Positions 25,705 to 37,356 of a stretch of 64,000 nucleotides of DNA are shown here, in pieces. The translations under genes were made by a program, and so were the position numbers. Origin of the DNA: Actinophytocola xanthii (GTDB lineage Bacteria; Actinomycetota; Actinomycetes; Mycobacteriales; Pseudonocardiaceae). The stretch spans positions 1 through 64,000 of the forward strand of contig NZ_MSIE01000045.1 in the NCBI RefSeq assembly GCF_001921205.1, given 5' to 3'. How positions within the stretch are numbered: the first letter of the stretch is position 1; each line of letters starts with the position of its first letter. The notes beneath the pieces are model-generated. The model did no database searches. It was not told the DNA's origin and saw only the letters and a program-made list of their open reading frames with translations.

Positions 25705-27204
25705 ATGTCCACCGACACCACCACTGTCCCGGCTGACACCGCGCCGAATCAGCAGGTCGCCGTTAACGACGTCGGGACGGGGGAGGACTTCCTCGCCGCC
25801 ATCGACAAGACCATCAAGTACTTCAACGATGGTGACATCGTCGAGGGCACCATCGTGAAGGTCGATCGGGACGAGGTCCTGCTCGACATCGGCTACAAGA
25901 CCGAGGGGGTCATCCCCTCTCGTGAGTTGTCGATCAAGCATGACGTCGACCCGAACGAGGTCGTCAAGGTCGGTGACGAGGTCGAGGCCCTCGTCCTCCA
26001 GAAGGAGGACAAGGAGGGCCGGCTGATCCTGTCCAAGAAGCGTGCTCAGTACGAGCGCGCCTGGGGCACGATCGAGGCACTCAAGGAGTCCGACGAGCCG
26101 GTCAAGGGCACGGTCATCGAGGTCGTCAAGGGTGGTCTCATCCTGGACATCGGCCTGCGTGGCTTCCTGCCGGCATCGCTGGTCGAGATGCGCCGGGTCC
26201 GCGACCTGCAGCCCTACGTGGGCCGCGAGCTCGAGGCGAAGATCATCGAGCTGGACAAGAACCGCAACAACGTGGTGCTGTCCCGCCGCGCCTGGCTCGA
26301 GCAGACCCAGTCCGAGGTGCGCAGCGAGTTCCTCAACCAGCTGCAGCGCGGCCAGGTCCGCAAGGGCGTCGTCTCCTCGATCGTCAACTTCGGTGCGTTC
26401 GTGGACCTCGGCGGCGTCGACGGTCTGGTGCACGTGTCCGAGCTGTCCTGGAAGCACATCGACCACCCCTCCGAGGTCGTCGAGGTCGGCCAGGAGGTCA
26501 CGGTCGAGGTGCTGGACGTGGACATGGAGCGCGAGCGCGTGTCGCTGTCGCTCAAGGCCACCCAGGAAGACCCGTGGCGCCAGTTCGCCCGCACCCACGC
26601 GATCGGTCAGATCGTGCCGGGCAAGGTCACCAAGCTGGTTCCGTTCGGTGCGTTCGTCCGCGTGGACGAGGGCATCGAGGGCCTGGTGCACATCTCCGAG
26701 CTGGCCGAGCGCCACGTGGAGATCCCCGAGCAGGTCGTCCAGGTCGGCAACGACGTCATGGTCAAGGTCATCGACATCGACCTCGAGCGCCGTCGGATCT
26801 CGCTGTCGCTCAAGCAGGCCAACGAGGGCTTCACTCCGGACACGGAGTTCGACCCGACGCAGTACGGCATGGCCGCCGAGTACGACAACGAGGGCAACTA
26901 CATCTACCCCGAGGGCTTCGACCCGGACACCCAGGAGTGGCAGGAAGGCTTCGACAAGCAGCGCGAGGAGTGGGAGCGCCAGTACGCCGAGGCGCACACC
27001 CGCTACGAGCAGCACATGAAGCAGGTCGTGAAGGCTGCCGAGGCCGAGGCCGAGGCGGAGTCCGAGGGCGGCGCCGAAGGTGCCGACGCGGGCGACGGCA
27101 ACTACTCGTCGGGTGGCGGTGACGCCCAGAAGAAGAGCGGCGGCACCCTCGCCAGCGACGAGCAGCTGGCGGCCCTGCGCGAGAAGCTCTCCGGCGGTAT
27201 GTGA
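25705..27204 (+). CDS. rpsA: 30S ribosomal protein S1
   Basis: 499 residues with four S1 (OB-fold) repeats: about 35-105 (GDIVEGTIVKVDRDEVLLDI), 120-190, 208-275 (GVVSSIVNFGAFVDLGGVDG) and 293-362 (GKVTKLVPFGAFVRVDEGIE). An acidic, glycine-rich tail follows (EAEAESEGGAEGADAGDGNY), matching the four-repeat actinobacterial form rather than the six-repeat E. coli form. It binds mRNA at the ribosome and contributes to translation initiation. ATG with no clear Shine-Dalgarno sequence. Followed by a strong terminator. Confidence 0.96.
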   Translation: MSTDTTTVPADTAPNQQVAVNDVGTGEDFLAAIDKTIKYFNDGDIVEGTIVKVDRDEVLLDIGYKTEGVIPSRELSIKHDVDPNEVVKVGDEVEALVLQKEDKEGRLILSKKRAQYERAWGTIEALKESDEPVKGTVIEVVKGGLILDIGLRGFLPASLVEMRRVRDLQPYVGRELEAKIIELDKNRNNVVLSRRAWLEQTQSEVRSEFLNQLQRGQVRKGVVSSIVNFGAFVDLGGVDGLVHVSELSWKHIDHPSEVVEVGQEVTVEVLDVDMERERVSLSLKATQEDPWRQFARTHAIGQIVPGKVTKLVPFGAFVRVDEGIEGLVHISELAERHVEIPEQVVQVGNDVMVKVIDIDLERRRISLSLKQANEGFTPDTEFDPTQYGMAAEYDNEGNYIYPEGFDPDTQEWQEGFDKQREEWERQYAEAHTRYEQHMKQVVKAAEAEAEAESEGGAEGADAGDGNYSSGGGDAQKKSGGTLASDEQLAALREKLSGGM

Positions 27205-27219
27205 GTGTTGTAGACACCA

Positions 27220-27251
27220 AGGGCCCCGCCGCCAGGCGGGGCCCTGTGTTT
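27220..27251 (+). terminator. rpsA rho-independent terminator
   Basis: A perfect 11-bp GC-rich stem (27220-27230 with 27235-27245), 4-nt loop GCCA, and a T-rich tail GTGTTT, 15 bases after the rpsA stop. Confidence 0.9.
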
Positions 27252-27291
27252 ATTTGTATGTGTTTATTGTTCGCTTCGCTCAGTCGCTGAC

Positions 27292-27359
27292 CCACCGTCT
27301 TCCCTCGTCACGTCCTCGGCGCTGGCGCGCCTGCGGGCGCTCCTCAGTCCAGACGGTGG
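27292..27359. repeat. 9-bp inverted repeat in the rpsA-coaE gap
   Basis: CCACCGTCT at 27292-27300 is matched by AGACGGTGG at 27351-27359, 50 bases apart. No gene lies between them. It may be part of a non-coding or remnant element together with the tandem repeats that follow. Confidence 0.4.
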
Positions 27360-27410
27360 ACGCTCCTTCGCTTTCGCTCACGCAGCCGCGGGCCTCACCT
27401 CGCCCGAAGG

Positions 27411-27525
27411 AGTTGGCTGTTGTGCGTCCCGGCATGGGCAGCTGCGCGGGGTTGTGTGCACCTGGGAGTTGACTGTTGGTGCATCCGGGCCTGGGCAGCT
27501 GCGCGGGGTCGGGTGCGCTCGGGAG
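27411..27525. repeat. Imperfect tandem duplication of about 57 bp
   Basis: Two copies (27411-27467 and 27467-27525) share the start AGTTGxCTGTT and the core GGGCAGCTGCGCGGGG, and both end in GGGAG. No gene covers them. Function unknown. Confidence 0.75.
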
Positions 27526-27621
27526 TGGGTGTGCTCCCGCGCTTCCGTTGATCTCTGCTCCGGTGGCGTCCGAGGACGCCCTCGTCCTCGCCGCGTCGTC
27601 GAACCCTCGCTCGACGAAGGG

Positions 27622-27840
27622 TCAGCCGACCGCGGGTGCCCAGGCTCGTTCGGCGGCTGCCGCGGCGGCGCGTCTGCGTAGCCCGGCCAGGCTGTGCTTC
27701 GCCGTCGGGACGAGGATCGCCGTCCACCACGTCCGCCGGTACTCCTCGAGCGCTTGCGCGACGGCGGCGTGGTCCAGACAGTGCCTCAGGCCGGGCGCAC
27801 CGAGCCGGTGCCTCCCCGGCTGCCTGCGGCGACGTGGCAT
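27622..27840 (-). CDS. Small basic hypothetical protein
   Basis: 72 residues, family not recognised. The N-terminus is arginine-rich (PRRRRQPGRHRLGAPGLRHC) and the rest is helical and alanine-rich (AVAQALEEYRRTWWTAILVP, then AGLRRRAAAAAAERAWAP). The ATG follows GGAGG by 4 bases, which supports translation. It stands alone on the minus strand between rpsA and coaE. Confidence 0.5.
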   Translation of the reverse strand: MPRRRRQPGRHRLGAPGLRHCLDHAAVAQALEEYRRTWWTAILVPTAKHSLAGLRRRAAAAAAERAWAPAVG

Positions 27841-27982
27841 GGGGCCTCCATGTGGGTGACGCGGTGGCGGTCACCGTAGGGCATCGGGTGGGCCGGTCGG
27901 CGGATCTCGTGCCGCGTGTCCGGCTGACCTGACCCGAACAGGTGGCGGCAGCGGCCGGTGATCTCCCTGCCAGAATGCGGGC

Positions 27983-29155
27983 ATGCTGCGAGTAGGTCTG
28001 ACCGGTGGCATCGGCTCCGGAAAATCCACTGTGGCCGGTCGGCTGGCCGAGCACGGTGCCGTCGTGATCGACTCCGACCGGCTCGCCCGCGAGGTCGTCG
28101 AGCCGGGAACCCCCGGGCTCGCCGCGGTGGTCGCCGCGTTCGGCACGGACATCCTCGACGAGGCGGGCGCGTTGGACCGCGCCCGGTTGGCGAGCCGGGT
28201 CTTCGCCGACGAGGAGGCGCGCAAGACCCTCACCGGCATCGTGCACCCGCTGATCGGCGAGCGGACCGCGGAACTCATGTCCGCGGCCCCGGCCGACGCG
28301 ATCGTCGTGCACGACGTTCCCCTGCTGGTGGAGAACAACCTCGGGCCGGCCTACCACCTGGTGATCGTGGTGGACGCGCCGGTCGACACCCGGGTGGCGC
28401 GGGTGGTGCGCGACCGGGGCATGACCGAGGCCGACGCCCGGGCCCGGATCGCGGCCCAGGCGACCGAGGAGGCCCGGCGCGCGGCGGCGGACGTGTGGCT
28501 GGACAACGGTGGCGCCATCGACGAGGTGCTCGCCGCGGTCGACGCGCTCTGGGCGGACCGGCTGGTCCGCTACGAGGGCAACCTCCGGCTCGGCCACCAC
28601 AACCGCTACGGCGGGCCTCGGCTGGTGCCCTCCGACCCCACCTGGCCGGCTCAGGCCCGCCGGTTGGCCGCCCGGATCCGCACGGCGATCGGCGACCTGT
28701 CGGCGCGGGTGGACCACATCGGCTCCACCTCGGTACCCGGCCTGCCGGCCAGGGACCTCGTCGACCTCCAGCTCGGGGTCGACTCGCTCGACCGGGCCGA
28801 CGCCCTCGCCGGTGCGCTGGCCGCGGCCGGGTTCCCGCGCCACCCGGGGGGCGACCGCGACGAGCCCGACGAGTGGCGTCTGCACGTCTCCGCCGACCCG
28901 GGCCGGCTCGCGCACCTGCACGTCCGGGTGACCGGCGGACCGGGCTGGCGGCTGGCCCTGCTCGTCCCCGCCTGGCTGCGCGCCGACGACGCGGCCCGCG
29001 CCGAGTACCTGGCGGTCAAGGAGGACCTCGCCAGCCGCCACGACGGTGAGGACGACATGACCGGCTACACGCGGGACAAGAAGCCCTGGTTCGCCGAGGC
29101 GGCCTCCCGGGCGGAGGACTGGGCGCGGCGCACGGGCTGGTCGCCGGAGGCCTAG
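27983..29155 (+). CDS. coaE: Dephospho-CoA kinase fused to a UPF0157 (GrpB-like) domain
   Basis: 390 residues. Residues 1-200 are CoaE, the last step of coenzyme A synthesis (P-loop [20 protein letters not shown], lid-region [19 protein letters not shown]). Residues about 205-375 are a UPF0157/GrpB domain of the nucleotidyltransferase fold ([20 protein letters not shown], then [20 protein letters not shown]). The same fusion is known for Rv1631. The role of the GrpB part is not established; assistance in folding of the kinase has been proposed in mycobacteria. Ends overlap convergent moaA by 4 bases. Confidence 0.93.
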   Translation: MLRVGLTGGIGSGKSTVAGRLAEHGAVVIDSDRLAREVVEPGTPGLAAVVAAFGTDILDEAGALDRARLASRVFADEEARKTLTGIVHPLIGERTAELMSAAPADAIVVHDVPLLVENNLGPAYHLVIVVDAPVDTRVARVVRDRGMTEADARARIAAQATEEARRAAADVWLDNGGAIDEVLAAVDALWADRLVRYEGNLRLGHHNRYGGPRLVPSDPTWPAQARRLAARIRTAIGDLSARVDHIGSTSVPGLPARDLVDLQLGVDSLDRADALAGALAAAGFPRHPGGDRDEPDEWRLHVSADPGRLAHLHVRVTGGPGWRLALLVPAWLRADDAARAEYLAVKEDLASRHDGEDDMTGYTRDKKPWFAEAASRAEDWARRTGWSPEA

Positions 29156-30192
29156 CCGCCCCTGGTGTGCATCTCGAGGTGCGGGTTGGACCGCAGCATG
29201 GCGAGCGGGACGAACGGTGTCCGGTCCCGCTCGGCGAGGCGGTCGACGGCGCCGCGGTCGGTCCTGGCCGCCCACCTGCCGGTGATCAGCTGGCGCAGCT
29301 CCTCGAACGAGGCGCCGTCCCGGAGCGGGTCGCGCAGGTTGGTGCCCTCGATCGCGTAGAGGCAGCGGAACCACATGCCGTCCGCGGTGAGCCGGCTGCG
29401 GTCGCAGGTGGCGCAGAACGGCTGGGTGGTCGAGGAGATGATCCCGAACGTCGTCCCGTCGGGCAGGGCGAACCGGTCGGCCGGCGCGACGTCGGAGGCG
29501 GGCAGGGGGGTGATCGGGCCGTAGTGCGCGGTCAGCGTCTCCAGCATGTCCGCACGCGAGAGCACCAGGTCCGGCGACCAGGTCGTGGCGCCGCCGACGT
29601 CCATGTACTCGATGAACCGCACCTCGGCCGGCACCGTGCGGGCGTACTCGACCAGGTCCACCAGCTCGTCGTCGTTGATCCCGCGCAGGGCGACGGTGTC
29701 GATCTTCGTGTCGGTGAAGCCCGCCGGCGCGATCGAGGCAAGCCCGGCCAGCACCTGCGGATGGGTGTTGCGCTGGGACAGTGTCTTGGACCGCTCGGCC
29801 CGCAGGGTGTCGAGGCTGACCGTCAGCCGGCGAAGCCCCGCCGCCCGCAGCGCCTCGACGTGGTCGGCGAGCAGCACGCCGTTGGTGGTCATGGCGAGGT
29901 CGCGCAGGGGCTTGGCGGCCAGCATGCCCACCAGCGTCGGCAGGTCGTGGCGCAGCAGCGGCTCGCCGCCGGTGACCCGGACCTTGTCCACGCCCAGCGA
30001 CATGAACACGTCCACCAACGTCGAGATCTCCTCGAACGTCAGCAGGTCGCGGCGCGGGAGCCAGACGTACTCCGCCTCCGGCATGCAGTACCGGCACCGC
30101 AGGTTGCACCGGTCGGTGACCGAGATCCGCAGGTTCCGCAGGGGGCGTCGGTAGCGGTCGAGGACAGGGCCGGAGGCGTCGGTGGCTGACAC
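29152..30192 (-). CDS. moaA: GTP 3',8-cyclase MoaA (molybdenum cofactor synthesis)
   Basis: 346 residues. The radical-SAM cluster motif is CNLRCRYC near residue 28, followed by the SAM-binding GGEPLLR. The C-terminal cluster ligands are in [10 protein letters not shown] plus FRCLY. The chain ends in the GG dipeptide (HTRGG) required for activity in characterised MoaA. It converts GTP to 3',8-cyclo-GTP with MoaC as partner. No other moa gene is in the window. Convergent with coaE. Confidence 0.95.
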   Translation of the reverse strand: MSATDASGPVLDRYRRPLRNLRISVTDRCNLRCRYCMPEAEYVWLPRRDLLTFEEISTLVDVFMSLGVDKVRVTGGEPLLRHDLPTLVGMLAAKPLRDLAMTTNGVLLADHVEALRAAGLRRLTVSLDTLRAERSKTLSQRNTHPQVLAGLASIAPAGFTDTKIDTVALRGINDDELVDLVEYARTVPAEVRFIEYMDVGGATTWSPDLVLSRADMLETLTAHYGPITPLPASDVAPADRFALPDGTTFGIISSTTQPFCATCDRSRLTADGMWFRCLYAIEGTNLRDPLRDGASFEELRQLITGRWAARTDRGAVDRLAERDRTPFVPLAMLRSNPHLEMHTRGG

Positions 30193-30295
30193 CCCGTCAC
30201 GGTATACACAACGGCCGACAAGCGCCAGAAACAGGAAAGCGCCTTTATCGGTCGATCAATTCAGGTGATTGCGGCACATTTCCGCGGAATCGCGG

Positions 30296-30937
30296 TCACC
30301 GCCCCGTGCTGAGGTAGCCGCGTTCGAACGCGACGGCAACCGCGGCGGCACGGTCCTTCACCCCGAGCTTCGCGTACACGTGCAGCAGGTGGGTCTTCAC
30401 CGTCGCCTCGCTGATGAACAGCGCGGCGGCCGCCTCCCGGTTGGTCGAGCCGCGGGCGATCAGGCCGAGCACCTCCAGCTCCCGCTGCGAGAGCGGTTCC
30501 GAGACTGGCTGGCGCATCTGTCCCATGAGCCTGCTCGCCACCGCGGGGGAGAGCGCGGCCTGGCCCCGGGCAGCCGACCGCACCGCCCGGAGCAGCTCCT
30601 CGCGCGGGGCGTCCTTGAGCATGAACCCGGTCGCGCCCGCCTCGATGGCCGGCAACACATCCCGGTCGGTGTCGTAGGTGGTCAGCACGAGCACCCGCGA
30701 GGGCACGCCGCGCCTGGCCAGCTCCCGGATCGCGGTGACACCGTCGACCTCGGGCATGCGCAGGTCCATGAGGATCACGTCGGGGCGCAGTCGTTCGCCC
30801 ACCGCGATCGCCTCGGCCCCGTTCGCGGCCTCGCCGAGCACCTCGAACCCGGGCTCGCCGGTGAACATGCCGCGCAGCCCGTCGCGGACGACCGGGTGGT
30901 CGTCGACGATCAGCATCGTGATGGACGTCCCGCTCAC
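30296..30937 (-). CDS. NarL/LuxR-family response regulator
   Basis: 213 residues. Receiver: acidic pair IVDDHPVVRDG, phospho-Asp in DVILMDLRMPEVDG, Lys in GFMLKDAPREEL. LuxR HTH: LSQRELEVLGLIARGSTNRE and ISEATVKTHLLHVYAKLGV. The GTG start overlaps the stop of the sensor kinase gene (GTGA at 30934-30937), so the two form one operon and almost certainly a cognate pair. Target genes are unknown. Confidence 0.92.
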   Translation of the reverse strand: MSGTSITMLIVDDHPVVRDGLRGMFTGEPGFEVLGEAANGAEAIAVGERLRPDVILMDLRMPEVDGVTAIRELARRGVPSRVLVLTTYDTDRDVLPAIEAGATGFMLKDAPREELLRAVRSAARGQAALSPAVASRLMGQMRQPVSEPLSQRELEVLGLIARGSTNREAAAALFISEATVKTHLLHVYAKLGVKDRAAAVAVAFERGYLSTGR

Positions 30938-32217
30938 CGCGCTCCCTCCGCCGGAATGGCCGGAACGGTAGCGGACACCGCCGTTCCACCCCCCGGCTCC
31001 GACTCGATCTCCAGGCGACCGGCCAGCCGCTGCACCCGCTGCCGCATGCCGGTCAGGCCGAAACCCCCGGTCGCCGAGGCCGGAGCGCTCGCGCGCCGTC
31101 CGTTCGGCTCGAACCCGACGCCGTCGTCCCGGACGTCGAGGGTGACCAGGTCCTCCATGTAGGACAGGGTCAACCCGACCCGGGTCGCCCTGGCGTGCTT
31201 GGCCACGTTGGCCAGTGCCTCCTGCGCGGCGCGCAGCAGCGTGACCTCGACCTCCGGGTGCATGGGCCGCGCGTCGCCGGTGGTGGTCAGCACGGCCGGT
31301 ACCTCGTGCGTCGAGGTCCAGTTGCGGACGACCTCGCCGATCGCGTCGGGGAGCCGCGCCTGCTCGAGCGCCGCCGGTTCGACCGCGTGCACCGAGCGGC
31401 GCGCCTCGGTGAGGCTCTCCCTGGCCAGCGCCGACGCCGTCTCGACGTGCCGCTGCCACTCGGCGCGCTGGTCGTACGCCTGCTGGGCGGCCTGGAGCTG
31501 GGTGAGGATCCCGGCCAGCCCCTGCGCCAGCGTGTCGTGGATCTCCCTGGCCATCCGCTGGCGTTCGTCGTGCACGCCGGCCTCCCGGGCCTGCACGAGC
31601 AGCTGGGCGTGCAGCGCGGCGTTCTCCTCCAGCGCCGCCTCGAGCTTGGCGTTGGCCTCGCCCAGCTCGGTCAGCGCCCGCCGCTGGCGGCGCGTGCGCT
31701 GCTCGGACTGCTCGCCGGAGTACGCGAACGTCCCGGCCACGAGCGCGTTGAACACCACCAGCACCAGCCAGGCCCACCAGGTCCGGTCGTTGATGTTGGC
31801 CACCCCGCCGATCTGGCTCGTCCCGGCCAGTGCCGCCGTGACCACGACCCCGAGGATCTGCCAGCGACCGACGAGGACCTCCATCGCCTGGATGTAGCCG
31901 ATGAACGAGAAGACGCCGTACCAGGGGGACACCACCACGAGGGCGGTGGCCAGCACCATGAGGCCGGCGTAGTAGACGCCCATCAGCCCGCGCCGTGTCC
32001 GCCACTGCGGATGGGTGGTGTGCAGGACGGCGATCCACCCGACGGCCAGGACCGTGAGCGATATGACCAGGGTGGACCTGTCCGGCATTCCCCACAGCGG
32101 CTGGAGCAGGGCGATGAGGGTGCCGACGGCCAGCAGGAAGTAGGGGAGTGCCCGCAGCAGCGCCGACTCCTTGCGCTCCCAGCGTTCCTGCTGGGCGACG
32201 AGCTCCGCCTCGGTCAT
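30934..32217 (-). CDS. Membrane sensor histidine kinase (HisKA_3 type)
   Basis: 427 residues. About five to six transmembrane segments lie in residues 20-165 (for example ALPYFLLAVGTLIALLQPLW and WWAWLVLVVFNALVAGTFAY). A coiled-coil segment follows (ALTELGEANAKLEAALEENA). The phospho-accepting His is in RMAREIHDTLAQGLAGILTQ, and the HATPase_c domain carries LDVRDDGVGFEPN and GFGLTGMRQRV. No extracytoplasmic ligand domain is evident, so the signal may be sensed within the membrane. Cotranscribed with the NarL-type regulator. Confidence 0.92.
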   Translation of the reverse strand: MTEAELVAQQERWERKESALLRALPYFLLAVGTLIALLQPLWGMPDRSTLVISLTVLAVGWIAVLHTTHPQWRTRRGLMGVYYAGLMVLATALVVVSPWYGVFSFIGYIQAMEVLVGRWQILGVVVTAALAGTSQIGGVANINDRTWWAWLVLVVFNALVAGTFAYSGEQSEQRTRRQRRALTELGEANAKLEAALEENAALHAQLLVQAREAGVHDERQRMAREIHDTLAQGLAGILTQLQAAQQAYDQRAEWQRHVETASALARESLTEARRSVHAVEPAALEQARLPDAIGEVVRNWTSTHEVPAVLTTTGDARPMHPEVEVTLLRAAQEALANVAKHARATRVGLTLSYMEDLVTLDVRDDGVGFEPNGRRASAPASATGGFGLTGMRQRVQRLAGRLEIESEPGGGTAVSATVPAIPAEGAR

Positions 32218-32395
32218 CTCGCACCCACTCCCAGCGGACGTCGCCCGGTGATCGTACGTCCGCGTGGAGCGGTTGCCGCACGTGTCCAGTCTCGTCGTTC
32301 GGGGTCGCCGGCGGATCGCCCGCGCGGTCAGCGTGGGCCGACCCGCCGGTGGGCGGGGGCATCAACCGATCGGTGGAGCCCAATCGGGGGACGGT

Positions 32396-32917
32396 TCAGT
32401 ACGGCGGCCAGACGTCGAAGATGTGCTTGTGGGCGAGCCAGGCGGACAGGTCGTGGCGCAGCCTGCTGAACTCCTCGAGCGTCTTGTGCACGGTGCACAG
32501 CGCGAGGTCGGCGTCGCTCGCGCGCAGGACCCGGCCCGCCACGGCCGCCGCGAACTCCTCGCAGCGCACGATCCGGGCCGTGGTGCCGCCGGGCACGGCC
32601 AGTCCCAGGAGCAGGTCGGTCGTCTTCCAGTACCGGCCGTCGCTGGTCGCCCGGACCACGGTCAGCACGCTGGGGTTGGGCTTGGCGTGGCGGGAGCGCG
32701 GCCGGTGGTGGGTCAGCCGCAGGTTCAGCTCGGGGAGCAGCCAGGTGACCTCGGCGTCGTGGAAGGGGTCCTCCGGCGTCGGGCACTCGGTCCGCAGCCC
32801 CCACCGCTCGACCTGGCAGGTGCGCAGGCGCCGGTTGCTGCCGGTGGAGACGTAGTTGCGCGACGACGTGAAAGTGTCGACGATGTCGACCAACTGGGGG
32901 GTGATCGCCGTGGCCAC
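32396..32917 (-). CDS. DUF402-family protein (first paralogue)
   Basis: 173 residues. It resembles DUF402/FomD-like proteins: YVSTGSNRRLRTCQVERWGL, the central TWLLPELNLRLTHHRPRSRH, and the C-terminal helical region LCTVHKTLEEFSRLRHDLSA. Some family members are nucleotide pyrophosphatases or phosphatases; activity here is unknown. Arranged in the same order and strand as a second related protein just upstream (33053-33562). Confidence 0.65.
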   Translation of the reverse strand: MATAITPQLVDIVDTFTSSRNYVSTGSNRRLRTCQVERWGLRTECPTPEDPFHDAEVTWLLPELNLRLTHHRPRSRHAKPNPSVLTVVRATSDGRYWKTTDLLLGLAVPGGTTARIVRCEEFAAAVAGRVLRASDADLALCTVHKTLEEFSRLRHDLSAWLAHKHIFDVWPPY

Positions 32918-33052
32918 GGGTCCAGAGGGTAGTCGCCGGCATGCGGTGGGTGATGATCGGATACGATTCGTTATGTCACGACTCGATTCCGAACGTATAT
33001 CGATCTGAGTACGAAACTCTCGAAATCGACGAGGGCTATTGACGCCTGCCCG

Positions 33053-33562
33053 TCAATCGGCCGTCCAGGTGAGCGGCAGGTTCAGCCACGACTCGACCAC
33101 GTGACCAGCGCCGGCGATGCCCGCGACCGCGGCGAACGTCCGCTCGAACGCGCGGTGCGCGGTCGGCGCGTCGAGCAGTCCGGCGACGTGTGCGGCGAGC
33201 ACCTCGTCGATGTCCAGCACCCGTACGTCACGGCCGTCTCGGACGAGGAGGTCGAGGTAGAGGTCCACCGTCCGCCAGACCGCACCGGCCGAGGTGTCGA
33301 CAACCTCGATGTCGACGATGTCGATGTAGACGTCGTAGCCGAGCTCCTTGCCCGGGTGCGGCGTCCACCGGCCCAGCCGCAGGCCGTGCTCGGGCAGCAG
33401 CCAGGAGCGGAAGTAGGCGATGTCCGGGTGGTCCGCGAGCGGGCGCGCCATGTACAGGCCGAAGTCGGTCACCCGGTAGTGGTCGACCACGCGGTCGATC
33501 CCCTTGGGGTCGGTGTTGGTCATACCGGCGACGTCGAAGAGCTCGATCTTGGGCGCGTGCAC
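33053..33562 (-). CDS. DUF402-family protein (second paralogue)
   Basis: 169 residues. Typical DUF402 features: [39 protein letters not shown], the acidic strand pair [20 protein letters not shown], and [20 protein letters not shown]. In actinobacteria this type is commonly found beside uvrB or coaE. GTG start at 33562. It shares overall layout with the protein at 32396-32917, suggesting an old duplication. Divergent from uvrB. Confidence 0.75.
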   Translation of the reverse strand: MHAPKIELFDVAGMTNTDPKGIDRVVDHYRVTDFGLYMARPLADHPDIAYFRSWLLPEHGLRLGRWTPHPGKELGYDVYIDIVDIEVVDTSAGAVWRTVDLYLDLLVRDGRDVRVLDIDEVLAAHVAGLLDAPTAHRAFERTFAAVAGIAGAGHVVESWLNLPLTWTAD

Positions 33563-33643
33563 GGCCCAAGCCTGGCACGTGCGGCCCCTGCCAGCGCAAA
33601 GACCTTTCTGTCGGTGCCCGGGCGTAGCCTCGTTCCCGTGGCA

Positions 33644-35785
<2,142 letters not shown>

Positions 35786-35941
35786 CAGGCCCCTGACCAC
35801 GGTCTCCGGCCGACCAGCGACAAGACACCGGCGCGGGCGGATACCGGTCCCGGTTCCGCCGGTGCCTCCCACTGGTTGCCCCGGTGGCCGCCCGCGGTGT
35901 CGCGGCGGGGTCTCGAGAGCGGTGGTGATCGCTGCGACGAG

Positions 35942-36120
35942 CTAGTCGCCCATCGGTGGTGCGTGCGCGGCTCCGATCGATATCAGCGACCGCGGCTTGG
36001 GTTCACTGTTGGGCAGCGGCCCGTCGTGCAGCCGCTTCCCATCCGGGTCCAGACCGACCGCGCGGGGTTCACCCTTGTGCCGGCATCCAGGCCGAGGAGC
36101 ACGGCGAAACCGCTGCTCAT
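35942..36120 (-). pseudogene. IS110-family transposase N-terminal remnant with frameshift
   Basis: An ATG at 36120 opens SSGFAVLLGLDAG, and after a one-base frame change the sequence continues as KGEPRAVGLDPDGKRLHDGP and LPNSEPK. This is the start of the DEDD (RuvC-like) domain of IS110 transposases, with the first catalytic Asp in GLDAG. The remainder of the about 400-residue enzyme is missing. It marks an old insertion downstream of uvrB. Confidence 0.7.
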
Positions 36121-36748
36121 CCACTATGCCGCTGGTCACGACGAGACCTACAGGCTCCTTGATCAGGAAAAGGTGACTGGCCGCCCGGTGCGGAGGGTGC
36201 GGTCGGCTCGATGCGGATTCATCCCCGGTCCGTGGAATGCAGCGGACTCGCTCGCACTGGCCCGCCCCGAACGGACCAGTGCAAGAGCAGCTCGAGGCCC
36301 GTTGTCGCGTGGCAGTCCCACCACGTATGTCAACCAACTACCGTCAAGACGGCGTCTACCAGCGAGGATACCGATCATGAGCGCACCGACACGCCGAAAC
36401 CGTCGCCGGTTCAAGAAGCAGACTCCCGAACGGCAGGCGGTTGTGCCGTTCACGTCGGACGACGACGCGGCGTTGTGCTGTATCCGTCAATCGCACTTTT
36501 CGGACGAGAGCACTTCCGGTGAGGTCCAGAAGCGGGAGACGCACCGATGGGCGAACGCTTACGGTGTTCCGATCGTCGACGTCGTTGCTGCCGATGGTTT
36601 GCATTGCCCCTGGGGTCGGCGATTCGTGCGGGCGCGGGGCCCCTGGGTTTCTCGGTTCGCGACCGACGGAGAACCCTCGGCACTTGGCGGAGGGTTCTCC
36701 GTCATCAGGGTCGGCCAGGTAACCGCCAGGCCCTCGGTCAGCGGGTCG
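36121..36748. other. About 630 bp with no convincing gene
   Basis: A 152-codon + strand frame begins at an ATG at 36377 with a GAGGA site upstream (starting SAPTRRNRRRFKKQTPERQA). A 13-bp hairpin lies inside it, and no family is recognised, so I do not call it. The rest shows scattered, mutually overlapping frames typical of degenerate DNA next to the IS110 remnant. Confidence 0.4.
36666..36702 (-). terminator. Terminator-like hairpin
   Basis: A perfect 13-bp stem (ACGGAGAACCCTC at 36666-36678, its complement at 36690-36702) with an 11-nt loop. It lies 46 bases downstream of the minus-strand frame ending at 36749. No T-run is seen on either side. Confidence 0.55.
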
Positions 36749-36982
36749 CTAGTGAAGTCGCTGCACGCGGCTCAGCACTTCGCACACTGCACCGATCCTG
36801 GTCGCCACCTGGTGGACATCGGCTCCGTCAACTGACGCCCAGAGCGCGCCATCTGGACCCTGCGTGAGCGTCGCCGGAACCTGATCGGTAGCCGGCGCAG
36901 CATGTTCGTCGTGGCCGTAACCCCTTCTCGGTGGCGGTACTGTCACCGTCCGGTAGGTGCTAGTGAGATCGAAAGCATACAA
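36749..36982 (-). CDS. Possible small hypothetical protein
   Basis: 77 codons from a TTG (or 65 from an internal GTG at 36946). The C-terminal half has protein-like composition (LTQGPDGALWASVDGADVHQ, then VATRIGAVCEVLSRVQRLH). The family is not recognised, and no good ribosome binding site is seen. AT-rich DNA upstream and a hairpin downstream support a transcription unit, but the call is weak. Confidence 0.35.
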   Translation of the reverse strand: MYAFDLTSTYRTVTVPPPRRGYGHDEHAAPATDQVPATLTQGPDGALWASVDGADVHQVATRIGAVCEVLSRVQRLH

Positions 36983-37356
36983 GTGATCGAGGGAAAAACT
37001 TTTGATTCATTTGATTTCCATGCCGGGTTGGAGATATGGGTATACCCGGCAAGGAATGAAGGCTGGCCAAAGACCGGGCGACTCAACGGTGATATTCCGA
37101 ACAAGAATACCTATCGCGGGCAGATATTCTCTCTGGCGAATGCTGGCTGCCTCCGCGCCGTGCCAACGCGGGGACGCAACGGCGCGAACATCGCCCGATC
37201 CTTTCGCCGGAAGCCCTCATGCTTTCCTCCGACGCACGTCTATGTCACCAACGTCCCTGCCGAGCGTAGACCCCCGTGGCTGTCGCGTACGGCAGGTCGA
37301 GGAGAAGCGGTGCGTCCGTCCCCAGGACGTCCTCGTGGTCCCGTTCGATCCCGGGT

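Noticed and set aside
27395-30109. Long minus-strand frame through coaE and moaA
   Set aside because: Its codons are antisense or out of frame with CoaE-GrpB and MoaA, which are certain.
36377-36835. 152-codon + frame with a GAGGA site
   Set aside because: It contains a 13-bp terminator-like hairpin, has no recognised family, and overlaps an opposing frame; evidence was too weak for a gene call.
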